A DNA stretch of 64,000 nt from Lentisphaeria bacterium (GCA_016288215.1 JAEEYQ010000005.1:1-64000), one strand, 5' to 3'. Numbered from the stretch's first letter, positions 26,224-35,058 are shown. Made by a program: numbers and translations. The notes: a model not told the origin generated them from the letters alone.

Positions 26224-27353
26224 GTTGTCTTCAACTCGGTCAGTCCCATGAGGACGAACATAGCCTCGTTGACGCGGTTGACATCGAATTTCTCCCTGCA
26301 ATAGGCAAGGCTGGCCTGCCCCATGCGGGCGGCCAACGATGGATCGCCGACGAAGCGCAGCATGGCGTCGGCCAAGGCGGCGCTGTCCTTCACCGGAACC
26401 AAAAAGCCGTTGACGCCGTTGCGCACGGTCTCGCGGCAGCCGTTGGCGTCCGTCGTGATGATGGCGCGTCCCATGGCCATGGCCTCCAGAACGGTTCGCG
26501 GAGTGCCCTCCCGATAGGACGGCAGGACATAGACGCTGCAGTCGGCGTAGTAGGGGCGGACGTCGTCCGTCTCCTCGTAACGGCTGATGATGCCGTCCCG
26601 AATGCAGGCCTCCACGGGCTCTTTCGGCACGGCGTCCTGCATCTCCGTCTCATATTTGCCCAACAGCCGGAAGGAGACCTCCGGATGGGCCGCTTTGACG
26701 ATGCGGGCGGCCTCCAGATATTCGTTCACCCCTTTGCTGGCCAGAAGTCGGGAGAGCATGAAGAAGCTTAACTTGTTCTCCGGCAAAGGCATAGGGGTAA
26801 ATTTGTCCAAATTGACGCCGGAGCCGTTGACGACCCCGCTCTTCGTGGCGGAAACCAGTCCCGTGCGGCAGAATTCGTCTCGGTCATCGGCGTTCTGAAA
26901 CATGACATGATTGGCGCAGGCGAAGGCAAGGCGGTAAAGGAACCTGACAAGACAACCTAACATTCTCGCCTTCAATGATTTGGAGATAAAGGTATAGCCG
27001 CCTCCCGTCACGAGGCAATTGATGTTGCGGACGCCGGCAAGGCGGGCGGCCAGACTGCCGTAGACGACCGGCTTGATGGTGTAGCCCAAAACCGCGTTCG
27101 GCGCCTCTTGGCGGAACAGCCTGTACAGACGCAGGCAGTAGCGGAGGTCATGCAGGATGCTCGTGCCGTTCTTCTCCATGGGAATGACCACGAAGCACGC
27201 CCCGAGGGCCTCAATCCTGTCCGCCCCGTTCTGCTCCGGCCCTGTGACGATTACGTCAAATCCTTGCGCCACAAGCTTTTGTATCAGCTCGCCGCGGAAA
27301 TTGTAGACGGTGCGGTTCTTCGGGGAAACTAGAATGAATGTACGTTTGTCCAA
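26220..27353 (-). CDS. Glycosyltransferase family 4 (GT-B)
   Basis: A 377-residue GT-B enzyme. FILVSPKNRTVYNFRGELI is the N terminus, YTIKPVVYGSLAARLAGV is typical of the PglA/WbpX-like branch, and LPSYREGTPRTVLEAMAMGR is the donor-binding motif. The start is a TTG at 27353: an in-frame TGA lies two codons upstream and no ATG precedes the conserved region, so the start is forced but its ribosome binding site is weak. A 74-nt gap follows before the dehydrogenase gene. Likely adds a HexNAc or uronic-acid sugar early in the repeat unit; inferred from neighbours only. Confidence 0.87.
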   Translation of the reverse strand: MDKRTFILVSPKNRTVYNFRGELIQKLVAQGFDVIVTGPEQNGADRIEALGACFVVIPMEKNGTSILHDLRYCLRLYRLFRQEAPNAVLGYTIKPVVYGSLAARLAGVRNINCLVTGGGYTFISKSLKARMLGCLVRFLYRLAFACANHVMFQNADDRDEFCRTGLVSATKSGVVNGSGVNLDKFTPMPLPENKLSFFMLSRLLASKGVNEYLEAARIVKAAHPEVSFRLLGKYETEMQDAVPKEPVEACIRDGIISRYEETDDVRPYYADCSVYVLPSYREGTPRTVLEAMAMGRAIITTDANGCRETVRNGVNGFLVPVKDSAALADAMLRFVGDPSLAARMGQASLAYCREKFDVNRVNEAMFVLMGLTELKTT

Positions 27354-27420
27354 CTTTCAATGATGCGATGATGCGGACTTCTCGAACTTGCGAATTCCTA
27401 AGTATTTGCAGCGGATATGG

Positions 27421-28593
27421 TTACAACTTTGCTCCCGCCCGCGCCATATTGGTCAGAATCTTGCTTTGGAAATCATAGCGGATTCCCTTTTCCTCATGAT
27501 ACCGTTTGACGGCGATTTCGATCAACTGGTCGATGAGGTGGGTGTAGGAGATTCCCTTGGGTTCCCATAGGTAGAACGCCAGCGAGCCGGGTATCGTGTT
27601 GATTTCATTCAAATAGACATTTCCGTTGTCCATGTCAATCATGAAATCGATGCGAATGACGCCGCAGCATTCGAGGAACATAAAGACCTCCTGGGCGGTC
27701 TTGATGATTGTATCGCGTTGCTGCGGAGTGATTTCCGCAGGAATCTTCCGCTTCAGGCTGGCCATGCCCTTGGTGCCGGCGGTCTTTTTGGCGCCTGTGA
27801 TGTATTTTTCCTCGAAATCCAAAATCTCATGGGAGGTAACAGGCTCCTCCAATTCAGAGACGACGCAGAAGGAGGCGTCGCCAAGCACAGAGCAGTTCAC
27901 TTCCTTCAGATTGGAGATGGCATGCTCAATGAGAATTTTCGAAGAATATTGGAAGGCGGTTGTGATGGAGTGGATAAGTTCCTCCCTGTCATTCGCTTTG
28001 GTGATTCCGACGCTGGAGCCGAGATTCACCGGCTTCACAATGACAGGATAGCCGAACTTCTGTTCGACGCCATTGACGATTTGCTCCATGTCGGTATCGG
28101 CGTGATGCGTGAAGCGCAGGCCCGACAGAACCGGAAACCTTTCGGACTGCAACAGCACTTTCATCACATATTTGTCCATTCCAATTGCCGACGAGAGAAC
28201 GTCGCAGCCCACAAAGGGAATGTCCAACGTCTTGAAATAGCCCTGGAGAATTCCATCTTCGACGTTGGTGCCGTGGACGATGGGAAAGGCCACGTCAATC
28301 GTGGCAATGACGTTCTTATGGACGCCGTCCAAGGGAAACCGCAGCATTTCGACGGTTCCGCTGTCCTTTGTGAAGACCACGCGGGTGCTTTGGGCCAGCA
28401 AGGCCTCCTTGTCTTTGAACTGCTCAAGGGATTTGAAGCGTTCGCTATAGTAGAATTCGTTGTCCTTTGTGATATAGACGGGATAAACCGTATATTGATT
28501 GGGGTCAAAATAGTTCATGGCCTGGACGGCTGAAATGATGGAAACGTCATGCTCCACGCTGCGTCCGCCAAAAAAGACTGCGATATTCTTCAT
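27421..28593 (-). CDS. D-alanine-D-alanine ligase-family ATP-grasp enzyme
   Basis: A 390-residue Ddl-type ligase: FGGRSVEHDVSIISA at the N terminus, the substrate block GCDVLSSAIGMDKYV, the nucleotide lobe VIVKPVNLGSSVGI, and NEINTIPGSLAFYLW near the C terminus with the metal ligands. Ddl normally makes the D-Ala-D-Ala dipeptide for peptidoglycan. Here it lies inside a capsule locus, between a glycosyltransferase and an alpha/beta hydrolase 10 nt upstream, so it may instead make or attach a dipeptide-like substituent. It could also be the housekeeping enzyme captured in the locus; the genome-wide Ddl count would decide. Confidence 0.85.
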   Translation of the reverse strand: MKNIAVFFGGRSVEHDVSIISAVQAMNYFDPNQYTVYPVYITKDNEFYYSERFKSLEQFKDKEALLAQSTRVVFTKDSGTVEMLRFPLDGVHKNVIATIDVAFPIVHGTNVEDGILQGYFKTLDIPFVGCDVLSSAIGMDKYVMKVLLQSERFPVLSGLRFTHHADTDMEQIVNGVEQKFGYPVIVKPVNLGSSVGITKANDREELIHSITTAFQYSSKILIEHAISNLKEVNCSVLGDASFCVVSELEEPVTSHEILDFEEKYITGAKKTAGTKGMASLKRKIPAEITPQQRDTIIKTAQEVFMFLECCGVIRIDFMIDMDNGNVYLNEINTIPGSLAFYLWEPKGISYTHLIDQLIEIAVKRYHEEKGIRYDFQSKILTNMARAGAKL

Positions 28594-28603
28594 GTAAGCA
28601 TCC

Positions 28604-29362
28604 TTATAAGAGGTTGAAAAAGGATTTTAGGACAAGTTGAAATTGATATGGCTGGTCAAGGAAGGAATAGTGACCGGCGGAAGGGAAAAGGACAAGGCCC
28701 GAATCGGGAATCAGGGACTCCATTTTCCGTCCATCGGAGGGTGGAGTCTCCTTGTCTTGTTCGCCCCAAATCAGCAGGGTGGGGACGGTGATTTTGGGCA
28801 GAAAAGACGTCAAGTCATCGTTTACGGTCTGTTCATAGCAATGGCACATGACCTCGCTCAGGTAGGCATAGTCGCCTTCGGCTGACTTGCGCAATTCCTC
28901 CAGCTCCTGATTCATGTGCTTTTTGAGGTAGTGTTGTTTCTTCTGCTTGAACACGGCGTATTCTGACATGTATTTATGGATGTCGGAGGAGAGGATGCCC
29001 GCACCGTCGATGAAAACCATCTTTCCGATGGTGAAGGGGATGTCGGGATTGGTCGCGATGCGAATCAGCAGCCGAGTCCCGAAGGAATGTCCAATGAAAT
29101 CACAGGCTTTGCAAGGGAAACTCTGCACGAAATGAATGACGAACTGCGCATAGTCCTCGTTGTTCCATCCAACGGGAGGCTCTGGAGTTTGGCCGAAACC
29201 CGGCAAATCGGGTATGATGACATGATAGCGGGTTTGGAGGGCCTCTCCAATGCTGCGATAAGTCGTTGCCTCGCAACCCCATCCGTGCAAGACAAACACG
29301 AAGAGGTCGCCCGAGCCGTACTCTTCGTAGTAGACGGGAAGGTTGTCAATTCTGACCTGCAT
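28604..29362 (-). CDS. Alpha/beta hydrolase
   Basis: A 252-residue hydrolase without a signal peptide. FVLHGWGCEATTYRSIGEAL gives the oxyanion loop, DFIGHSFGTRLLIRIA the nucleophile Ser (about residue 91), and SAGHYSFLDQP the C-terminal His; LLIWGEQDKETPP holds the acid. Its start overlaps the upstream TupA-like gene by 17 nt and its stop is 10 nt before the Ddl-family ligase, so the three are coupled. It may act as a thioesterase or editing esterase for an activated acyl group in the modification pathway; that is inference. Confidence 0.85.
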   Translation of the reverse strand: MQVRIDNLPVYYEEYGSGDLFVFVLHGWGCEATTYRSIGEALQTRYHVIIPDLPGFGQTPEPPVGWNNEDYAQFVIHFVQSFPCKACDFIGHSFGTRLLIRIATNPDIPFTIGKMVFIDGAGILSSDIHKYMSEYAVFKQKKQHYLKKHMNQELEELRKSAEGDYAYLSEVMCHCYEQTVNDDLTSFLPKITVPTLLIWGEQDKETPPSDGRKMESLIPDSGLVLFPSAGHYSFLDQPYQFQLVLKSFFNLL

Positions 29363-30350
29363 TCTTCGTCTCAGACCAGGTGTGCCGCTTTATCGCGTCT
29401 TCCGCGATGTGGAATTCGGATAGGTCAAGGTCCTTGCCCGTGTCCTGGATGACTGGCGTCTTGGACATGGTGAAGCCGCCTCCTGAATAGAAAGTCAATT
29501 CACTGAGGTAGAATTTCTTCTGGATGACAAACAAATCGACTCTGGCAAAGGGGAAGGGCCTTGACAAGGTTTTGGCGCAAGTCTCCAATTCCTCATAGAT
29601 TTCTGGCTTCTGGGGGGGCGACTGGTCATAATTGAGCTTGGTGGCTTCCTTCACAAGATTCCAGTCTGGCCAAATGGCCCAGCGGATTGGATCTTTGTGG
29701 TCGCCCTTGGTGTTGGCCAAGCCCAAATTGTAGATGAGGAACTTGGGCTTTCCGTAAAAGCAGAAGAACTGAATTTCAGGAATGTCACTGACTCCATCTG
29801 GCATTTGGAGGAGCTCTTCGCACACGATGCCAGGCGTGATGTTCTTGTAATTCCATTCCCTTGAAAGGAAATAGGGATTCTGCTTCAGGAGGAAATTGAA
29901 TTTCCACCGTATATGCCTCTCGTCGATGTCGTTTTCTTTGCGGTAGACAAGATTCATTCCGGAGGCGTGGTTGCATTTCAAATAGCAGGGCGAGGGGAGT
30001 TTTTGGAAATCGATCTCGTCCGCATTATGGAAAAAGGCGAATTCCTTCTTGAGGATCTGGTTGTAGCCACATTGCGTGACATATTCGCGAACCCGATGCT
30101 TGTCGCTGCAAAGGGTCAGGAGCGGATTCCTGTTGCTCACTTTCAGGAACCACATGATTTGGTCCAAAGTCTGCGGGTTTTGGAAATCCCATGACTTGTG
30201 GTAGTGCCGTTTCCACAGGATTTTGGCATATTCCAAATCCGAATATCGGACGAATTGGATTTTGGTGCATAGCCATTGCAGTTTCAGCCATACGACCTCA
30301 AACCAGTTAATCCTGCGGCTAACGTTGCGAAGTATGTTTTTTACCAACAT
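29346..30350 (-). CDS. TupA-like ATP-grasp protein, copy 2
   Basis: A 334-residue TupA-like protein, paralogous to the one at 8116: VSNRNPLLTLCSDKHRVREYV, then CYLKCNHASGMNLVY, FLSREWNYKNITPGIVCEELL, and YLSELTFYSGGGF. The first lobe reads LKCNHASGMNL where copy 1 has LKPNNGSGGHV, so the two may differ in substrate or activity. Its 3' end overlaps the alpha/beta hydrolase gene. Family role: ATP-dependent coupling of amino acids to uronic-acid-type polymers. It would act on the UDP-HexNAcA-derived sugar of this locus if the inference is right. Confidence 0.8.
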   Translation of the reverse strand: MLVKNILRNVSRRINWFEVVWLKLQWLCTKIQFVRYSDLEYAKILWKRHYHKSWDFQNPQTLDQIMWFLKVSNRNPLLTLCSDKHRVREYVTQCGYNQILKKEFAFFHNADEIDFQKLPSPCYLKCNHASGMNLVYRKENDIDERHIRWKFNFLLKQNPYFLSREWNYKNITPGIVCEELLQMPDGVSDIPEIQFFCFYGKPKFLIYNLGLANTKGDHKDPIRWAIWPDWNLVKEATKLNYDQSPPQKPEIYEELETCAKTLSRPFPFARVDLFVIQKKFYLSELTFYSGGGFTMSKTPVIQDTGKDLDLSEFHIAEDAIKRHTWSETKNAGQN

Positions 30351-30380
30351 AAAACAGAACCTGTATGGTCAAACCGGAAC

Positions 30381-30404
30381 CCGCCACCGCCGTCTTAGTG
30401 GCGG
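30381..30404. other. Intercistronic stem-loop
   Basis: A 7-bp GC stem CCGCCAC / GTGGCGG with a 10-nt loop in the 65-nt gap between the PP-loop gene and TupA copy 2. It has no T tract on either side, so it is not a standard terminator. It might stabilise mRNA ends. Confidence 0.35.
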
Positions 30405-30415
30405 CCGTGGAAGTT

Positions 30416-31645
30416 CTAGTGGTCTTCAAGGGGCTTAATCCAATCCTTCAGTTTGTAAAGCCATGACAGGAGACGGGTCTTGGCGGATATGGGGTAATTC
30501 TCGGTAAAGGTGCTGGCGATTTCGTCATACATTTTTTTCGTTTTGCGGCGGGCAAGGACTTTCGCCAGATAGAATGGCTTTCTCCTGTTCCAGTTGTCGA
30601 GGTTGAAGATTTTGGCGAACTCGTTGAGACGGCCGTAGATTTCCAGTTGAAGCATGGTGCGGAGGCATTTTTCGCAGCGACCGCAGTTCGGATAGTCGTC
30701 ATCGGTCTGAAGATGCTTCATTCCATTGTTCTTATGTTGCTCTTTCAGACAAACATTGAGGTTTTCCCTTACCAGCTTGTCATCCATAATGTATTTGATC
30801 TTGTCGGCCCTTGACTTCTCCATGTCGGCGCAAATCAGTTCGGTGCTTTCCGTCGACAAATTGGGAAGCAGGAACGGTTCGAAGAGGGCCGTGTGCCGAA
30901 GGTTGAACTCAAAATTGTCCACCGAGAAGCCGGACGCGAACAAATAGCGTTGCCAGAGTTTCTGCAATGCCAAGACACAACCCATGTTCAGGTAAGTCAC
31001 GCTTTGGTTGAAAAAATGCTCTGGATACAACCGATGCAGATTGGTGTCAACGGACACCAGAGGAATGGCCAGCTGGTCCGCGAAGGACTGGGTTTTCGCC
31101 ACCGCCTCTCGAAAAGACGCCTTGGTTTCCGGCGTGTCTTCGGAGCCAAAGGCGCCCACGTTGAACATGGCGAAATGGCTGATTCGGTAATTGGGCAAGT
31201 CTTTTGGATTGTCGAGGAGGTATTTTTTGATGACGGCGAAGCTGTCAACTCCCAAACTGCACCCTGTGCCCACGGCTGTGCCATAAAAATTTGTGTAAGT
31301 TGTTCCATTGCAGGTAATTACGATATCCTTTAGGGGATGGGCGGCATGGCTGTCCTTTTGAAAGGCCTTGGTCAGTGCGTATAGCGCTCCAAAATGCAGA
31401 TTGTGCAACAGCTTTTCGCTGATCGGGGCGTCAATCCATATGTCCTGCTGGGTCATGACGGCCCTCAGCAGAATCGGAACAAGAAACGCATCCGCCTGCT
31501 CTGCGCAAAGATACTTAGCATATTGGGGGGCAACAGAATAGAACAAATCCGTTGCATAGTTTTCCGCCTCATTGACGAGATGCGCGACGAGGCGGGTTTC
31601 GTTCTGCGAGGACTCAATGCGCGGTTGTCCGATTTTGAATGCCAT
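30416..31645 (-). CDS. PP-loop ATPase-like protein with C-terminal cysteine motif
   Basis: A protein of about 409 residues that I cannot assign to a characterised enzyme. GCSLGVDSFAVI resembles the PP-loop SGGxDS of N-type ATP pyrophosphatases, with the first residues changed. The C-terminal CGRCEKCLRTM looks like a zinc or structural cysteine knuckle, a combination seen in QueC-like enzymes. That would mean adenylation of a substrate with pyrophosphate release. ATG 31645 is chosen because the longer TTG start (31741) would overlap the upstream gene by 58 nt. It follows the asparagine-synthase homologue at 31684, another AMP-forming enzyme. Its substrate is unknown. Confidence 0.65.
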   Translation of the reverse strand: MAFKIGQPRIESSQNETRLVAHLVNEAENYATDLFYSVAPQYAKYLCAEQADAFLVPILLRAVMTQQDIWIDAPISEKLLHNLHFGALYALTKAFQKDSHAAHPLKDIVITCNGTTYTNFYGTAVGTGCSLGVDSFAVIKKYLLDNPKDLPNYRISHFAMFNVGAFGSEDTPETKASFREAVAKTQSFADQLAIPLVSVDTNLHRLYPEHFFNQSVTYLNMGCVLALQKLWQRYLFASGFSVDNFEFNLRHTALFEPFLLPNLSTESTELICADMEKSRADKIKYIMDDKLVRENLNVCLKEQHKNNGMKHLQTDDDYPNCGRCEKCLRTMLQLEIYGRLNEFAKIFNLDNWNRRKPFYLAKVLARRKTKKMYDEIASTFTENYPISAKTRLLSWLYKLKDWIKPLEDH

Positions 31646-31683
31646 GGTATGTTCGATTACGCGATTCGCGTCTAAAGCCTGTT

Positions 31684-33279
31684 CTAATTCCAGATCCGAT
31701 AGGGAATCTGGCGGTAGTAGTAGTACAGTTTCTCCAGCCAAATGCGTTTGGACTTGAAATAGTTGTTGCTGATGTGGATGTTGGCTTCGGTGATGGCGGG
31801 ATTTGCCGTTCGGATGATGTCCTCATGGATCTGGTCCGTCACGCGGAGCTCCCGTGGCAGGCACAGCAGCAGGTCCACCAGCCGCCGATTGTTGAAGGGG
31901 AAGGTGATGAGATGGCAGATGTCCTGGGAGTTGGCCACTTGCATGCCCCAGCTGCTCATGCGGACCTCCCAATAGTAGGAGTCCGTGTGCTCGTAGTTGA
32001 ACAATGGCTTCTCCAGTCCGTAGGTCTTCATGAACTCGCGGTAGAGGGCGTCGCAGCGGTGCATCAGCCGCGGCGCGAGAAAGAAGCGGGTCTGGAAGAT
32101 GCTGAAATGCCTGGCGTTCAAGGTGTTAGGCATCCGCATGCCATATTTTCTGTCAAAGAATACACGGACAATCTCCGAAATCCATGACTTGACTTCCACG
32201 TCCATCAGCTCGGGACGGCGATAGAAGTAGATGTATTTTCGTATCTCGTTGTCCGCCAAGTTCTTGACATAGGCGTTGGAATGGTCGATGATGGCCTTGA
32301 GCACATCGAAGTCCTTGACATCCTCGTTGGTGGCCTCGATTTTATAGATGTCGTGGGCAACGCCGATGCGGTCGCAGATGCGGTGGGCGGCTTCGGAGTC
32401 CACGATTTCCGTGTCTTTGGACTGATAGCTGAAATAGTGGAAGCGATCGTAAAGTCCGTTGGCGCAGGCGAGAGTGGTTTTGCTGTCCATGCCGCCGGAG
32501 AGGGAAATGGCGGGCTTTTGCCATTTCCGCGAGATGAGGTCGATGCCGTTGTGCAGGATGCGGAACGCCTCGCCGACGGCCTTCTCGATGTCTTTGGGCC
32601 CGGTGATGCACTTATGGGGTCCAAGCGGAAAGAAACGCTTGATGGAGAAGGCGTTATGGTCGTCCATCGTCAGCTGGACATTGGCGCCCATGCGCTTGAA
32701 TTCCCTGAAGGAGGACAGGTCGCCGGGCAGATAGCGGTTGCCGATGTTGAAGAAGCGGTTGGTGGAGAGCTCCCGGATGAAGGGATCCATCTCGAGGCCG
32801 TGGAGGTCCGCCGCGATTTGGGGAAACTCCGTGAAGACGGCCTTGCCGTTGACGATGCCGTAGTAGACGGCCTTGATTCCCGCACAGTCCTGCACCACAG
32901 ACACTTGGCGTCCCTCTTGGACGAAGAGGGCGAAGATTCCCGTCCAGTCGTTGAGGCAGTCGAACAGGGTGCCGCGTTCCTTTGCGGCGGCGCAGTCCTG
33001 CAGCAGGAGCGGTTCTTCATGCTTCATGGAGAAGGGGTTATAGGCATGGCCGATGAGCAGGTACTGGACGCCGTTCTGCTCATGGACAAAGGCGGTCTGG
33101 GCGGGGTGCAGCAGACAGCGGAAACGTCCCCAGGGCAGAGTCTTCCACATGCCGTAGAAGGGATAGGCGTCGGGGTCAATGCCATCGTCTTCTGTCAGAT
33201 AGTATCCTCTGCAGTACAGGGCGTTCCGATACTGCGGGTACTTCTCCAGAAGGGAAATCATCTCGTTTCGTGTTTTCAT
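31684..33279 (-). CDS. Asparagine-synthase-like amidotransferase lacking the glutaminase cysteine
   Basis: A 531-residue homologue of AsnB. The synthetase domain has the PP-loop ISLSGGMDSKTTLA (about residues 262-275) and SYQSKDTEIVDSEAAH. The N-terminal half resembles a degenerate glutaminase domain, but the protein begins MKTRNEM with no Cys at position 2, so it cannot release ammonia from glutamine in the usual way. Such enzymes in glycan or peptide loci (WbpS-like, or lasso cyclases) use ATP to form amides or lactams with other amines. It is the first of a block of ligase genes and starts 1 nt after the 2-hydroxyacid dehydrogenase stop. I infer amidation of a sugar carboxylate. Confidence 0.82.
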   Translation of the reverse strand: MKTRNEMISLLEKYPQYRNALYCRGYYLTEDDGIDPDAYPFYGMWKTLPWGRFRCLLHPAQTAFVHEQNGVQYLLIGHAYNPFSMKHEEPLLLQDCAAAKERGTLFDCLNDWTGIFALFVQEGRQVSVVQDCAGIKAVYYGIVNGKAVFTEFPQIAADLHGLEMDPFIRELSTNRFFNIGNRYLPGDLSSFREFKRMGANVQLTMDDHNAFSIKRFFPLGPHKCITGPKDIEKAVGEAFRILHNGIDLISRKWQKPAISLSGGMDSKTTLACANGLYDRFHYFSYQSKDTEIVDSEAAHRICDRIGVAHDIYKIEATNEDVKDFDVLKAIIDHSNAYVKNLADNEIRKYIYFYRRPELMDVEVKSWISEIVRVFFDRKYGMRMPNTLNARHFSIFQTRFFLAPRLMHRCDALYREFMKTYGLEKPLFNYEHTDSYYWEVRMSSWGMQVANSQDICHLITFPFNNRRLVDLLLCLPRELRVTDQIHEDIIRTANPAITEANIHISNNYFKSKRIWLEKLYYYYRQIPYRIWN

Positions 33280-33280
33280 C

Positions 33281-34219
33281 TCAATTGCCTATATGCTGAG
33301 CGGCCATCCCGTCCATGATGGCGAATTTGTGCAAGTTTGTGGTAATCAACCGGAAGAGCCGCTGGGAATTGCCATTGCCGGCGTAGGCCACATGGGGCGT
33401 GATGATGACGTCAGGCAGATGCCACAGAGGCGATGCGGGATCCAACGGCTCCTCCTCAAAGACATCCAAAACGGCGCGGAGCCGTCCCGAAACCAATTCA
33501 GCCTGAAGGGCTTGGGGCTCCACGACGGCGCCGCGGGCGAGGTTGACGAGAACAGCGCGATTCTTCAGCCGCGACAGCAGCCTGCCGTCGAAGAGATGGC
33601 GCGTTTCATCCGTCAGCGGGAGGGTCAGAAGCAGGATGTCCGCGTTGGGAAGCAGAGTGTCCAGGTCGCCGACGGGATGCAGCGCGGCGAAATCATCGGC
33701 AGGCACGATGTTGCAGGAGTCCACGCCGATGACCTGGCAGCCCATGGCGGTGAAGCGCCGTGCGCATTCGCGACCCACGCTGCCGCAGCCGACAATCACA
33801 ACCCGTTTGCCTGCAAGCTCTTCCAGCGAACGGATCGGGCCCCAGTTCCCTTCGGTCTGCAGGCGGTTGAATTCGCCCATGTGACGATAGAGGGAGAGGA
33901 CGCCTGCCAGCGCATGTTCCGCCATTGGGCCCGAATAGACGCCGCGGGCGTTGAAGAGGGTGATGCCACGGGCGCGGATGGCCTCCAGGGGAACCCGATC
34001 CAGCCCCGCGCTGGTCAGTTGGATGAGTCGCAGGCTGCGGAAGGCCTCCAGCGGATGATACAGGAACAGCCCGTTGCAGATGACGCCTTCCACTTCCTGC
34101 GGAGGAATGACGAGGACGTCCCGCTCCTGAGCCTGAAAATGCAGCTCGTAGCCATCCTTTCGGAGGGGGGCCAGCTGCTCCTCCGTGGCCCGCCAGGCGC
34201 CTGTGACCAATAGTTTCAT
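33281..34219 (-). CDS. D-2-hydroxyacid dehydrogenase family protein
   Basis: A 312-residue NAD-dependent dehydrogenase. VVIVGCGSVGRECARRF is the dinucleotide-binding loop, VNLARGAVVEPQAL carries the conserved Arg, and VLDVFEEEPLDPASPLW and VIITPHVAYAG carry the Glu and His of the catalytic set. It would interconvert a 2-keto acid and a D-2-hydroxy acid. It overlaps the aldolase-like gene upstream by 4 nt and is 1 nt from the asparagine-synthase homologue, so the product probably feeds the ligase steps as a hydroxy-acid or lactate-like substituent. Confidence 0.87.
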   Translation of the reverse strand: MKLLVTGAWRATEEQLAPLRKDGYELHFQAQERDVLVIPPQEVEGVICNGLFLYHPLEAFRSLRLIQLTSAGLDRVPLEAIRARGITLFNARGVYSGPMAEHALAGVLSLYRHMGEFNRLQTEGNWGPIRSLEELAGKRVVIVGCGSVGRECARRFTAMGCQVIGVDSCNIVPADDFAALHPVGDLDTLLPNADILLLTLPLTDETRHLFDGRLLSRLKNRAVLVNLARGAVVEPQALQAELVSGRLRAVLDVFEEEPLDPASPLWHLPDVIITPHVAYAGNGNSQRLFRLITTNLHKFAIMDGMAAQHIGN

Positions 34220-35055
34220 GCTCTCCCCAGAACCGTGTTCACGCCGTCGCGGACTCGCTGCATGTTCGAGGCAAAGTAGTCGCTGTGCACGGCAATCTCC
34301 GCCTCAAAGGCCCGCATGATGCGAAGACCCGTGGCGAATTTTTCACGGATTGTATCTAAGTCATTGATAATCAATGTGTTACAAAAACTTCTCGAAAGAA
34401 TGACCATGGAGGAGCCCAGTCGGTAGTGCTCTTTAAGAATGGTCTCGGCGGGCAGGGGACCCGTTCCGATGGCGGCGATGCCCCCGAAGCCATATGTGAG
34501 TCCCTTCAGGCGGAATTTCAGGCAGAGCCGCTCCACGGTTCCATCTGCAAGTAGCTCAAACATAAAGCGTTTGCCATAGCCGAGGCTCAAATCGTTCAGG
34601 CCGATGAAGACTTCATCAAGCTCTGGAAGGGCCAGAATGGCGTCCAGATTTTCAATGGACTCCGGCGTCTCAAACAGCAGCATGGTGCGGCAACGGCCGC
34701 GGACGCAGGAGAAAAAGCGGCTCACTTCCGCTGCCGTCTTGAAGAAGGGGAGCATGATGAAATCCGCCCCCGCTGCCACAATGCCGTCGATTTCCTCTTC
34801 GGAGGAGCCGTAGTCGGGCCCCGCGTCGTGGATGGGGTTGCAGCGGACCAGCAGACTGGCTTTCTTCAGCACGGGACGCACGGCCCGGATGTCCTCGAGG
34901 GTGTGGTGGGATTGAACCGTGTCCATCCCCTTCTGCCGCAAGGACTTGTTGATATATTCCATGTCGATGAAGATACGATCGACGCCGGCGTCCTCGGCGA
35001 TTGCCGCCACCTCCGGACGATTGGTGATGTACATGAGGGTCAAGGGGTTGGCCAT
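34216..35055 (-). CDS. HpcH/HpaI aldolase / citrate-lyase beta-like protein
   Basis: A 279-residue TIM-barrel lyase of the HpcH/HpaI superfamily: DRIFIDMEYINKS, ADFIMLPFFKTAAEV, LFETPESIENLD (the metal-binding Glu), and FIGLNDLSLGYG (the metal-binding Asp). Members cleave or form C-C bonds with pyruvate, acetyl-CoA or oxaloacetate-type substrates. It overlaps the 2-hydroxyacid dehydrogenase gene by 4 nt, so I infer a two-step route: make a keto acid, then reduce it. One copy of the AT-rich motif (34358-34384) lies inside its coding sequence. Confidence 0.85.
   Translation of the reverse strand: MANPLTLMYITNRPEVAAIAEDAGVDRIFIDMEYINKSLRQKGMDTVQSHHTLEDIRAVRPVLKKASLLVRCNPIHDAGPDYGSSEEEIDGIVAAGADFIMLPFFKTAAEVSRFFSCVRGRCRTMLLFETPESIENLDAILALPELDEVFIGLNDLSLGYGKRFMFELLADGTVERLCLKFRLKGLTYGFGGIAAIGTGPLPAETILKEHYRLGSSMVILSRSFCNTLIINDLDTIREKFATGLRIMRAFEAEIAVHSDYFASNMQRVRDGVNTVLGRA
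34358..34384 (+). repeat. AT-rich dyad motif with IHF-like core inside a gene, site 5
   Basis: AAGTCATTGATAATCAATG followed by TGTTACAA: the most symmetric copy, with the centre TTGATAATCAA a palindrome. It encodes NTLIINDLD in the aldolase-like gene, so it is a coding occurrence. Confidence 0.55.
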
Positions 35056-35058
35056 GGT

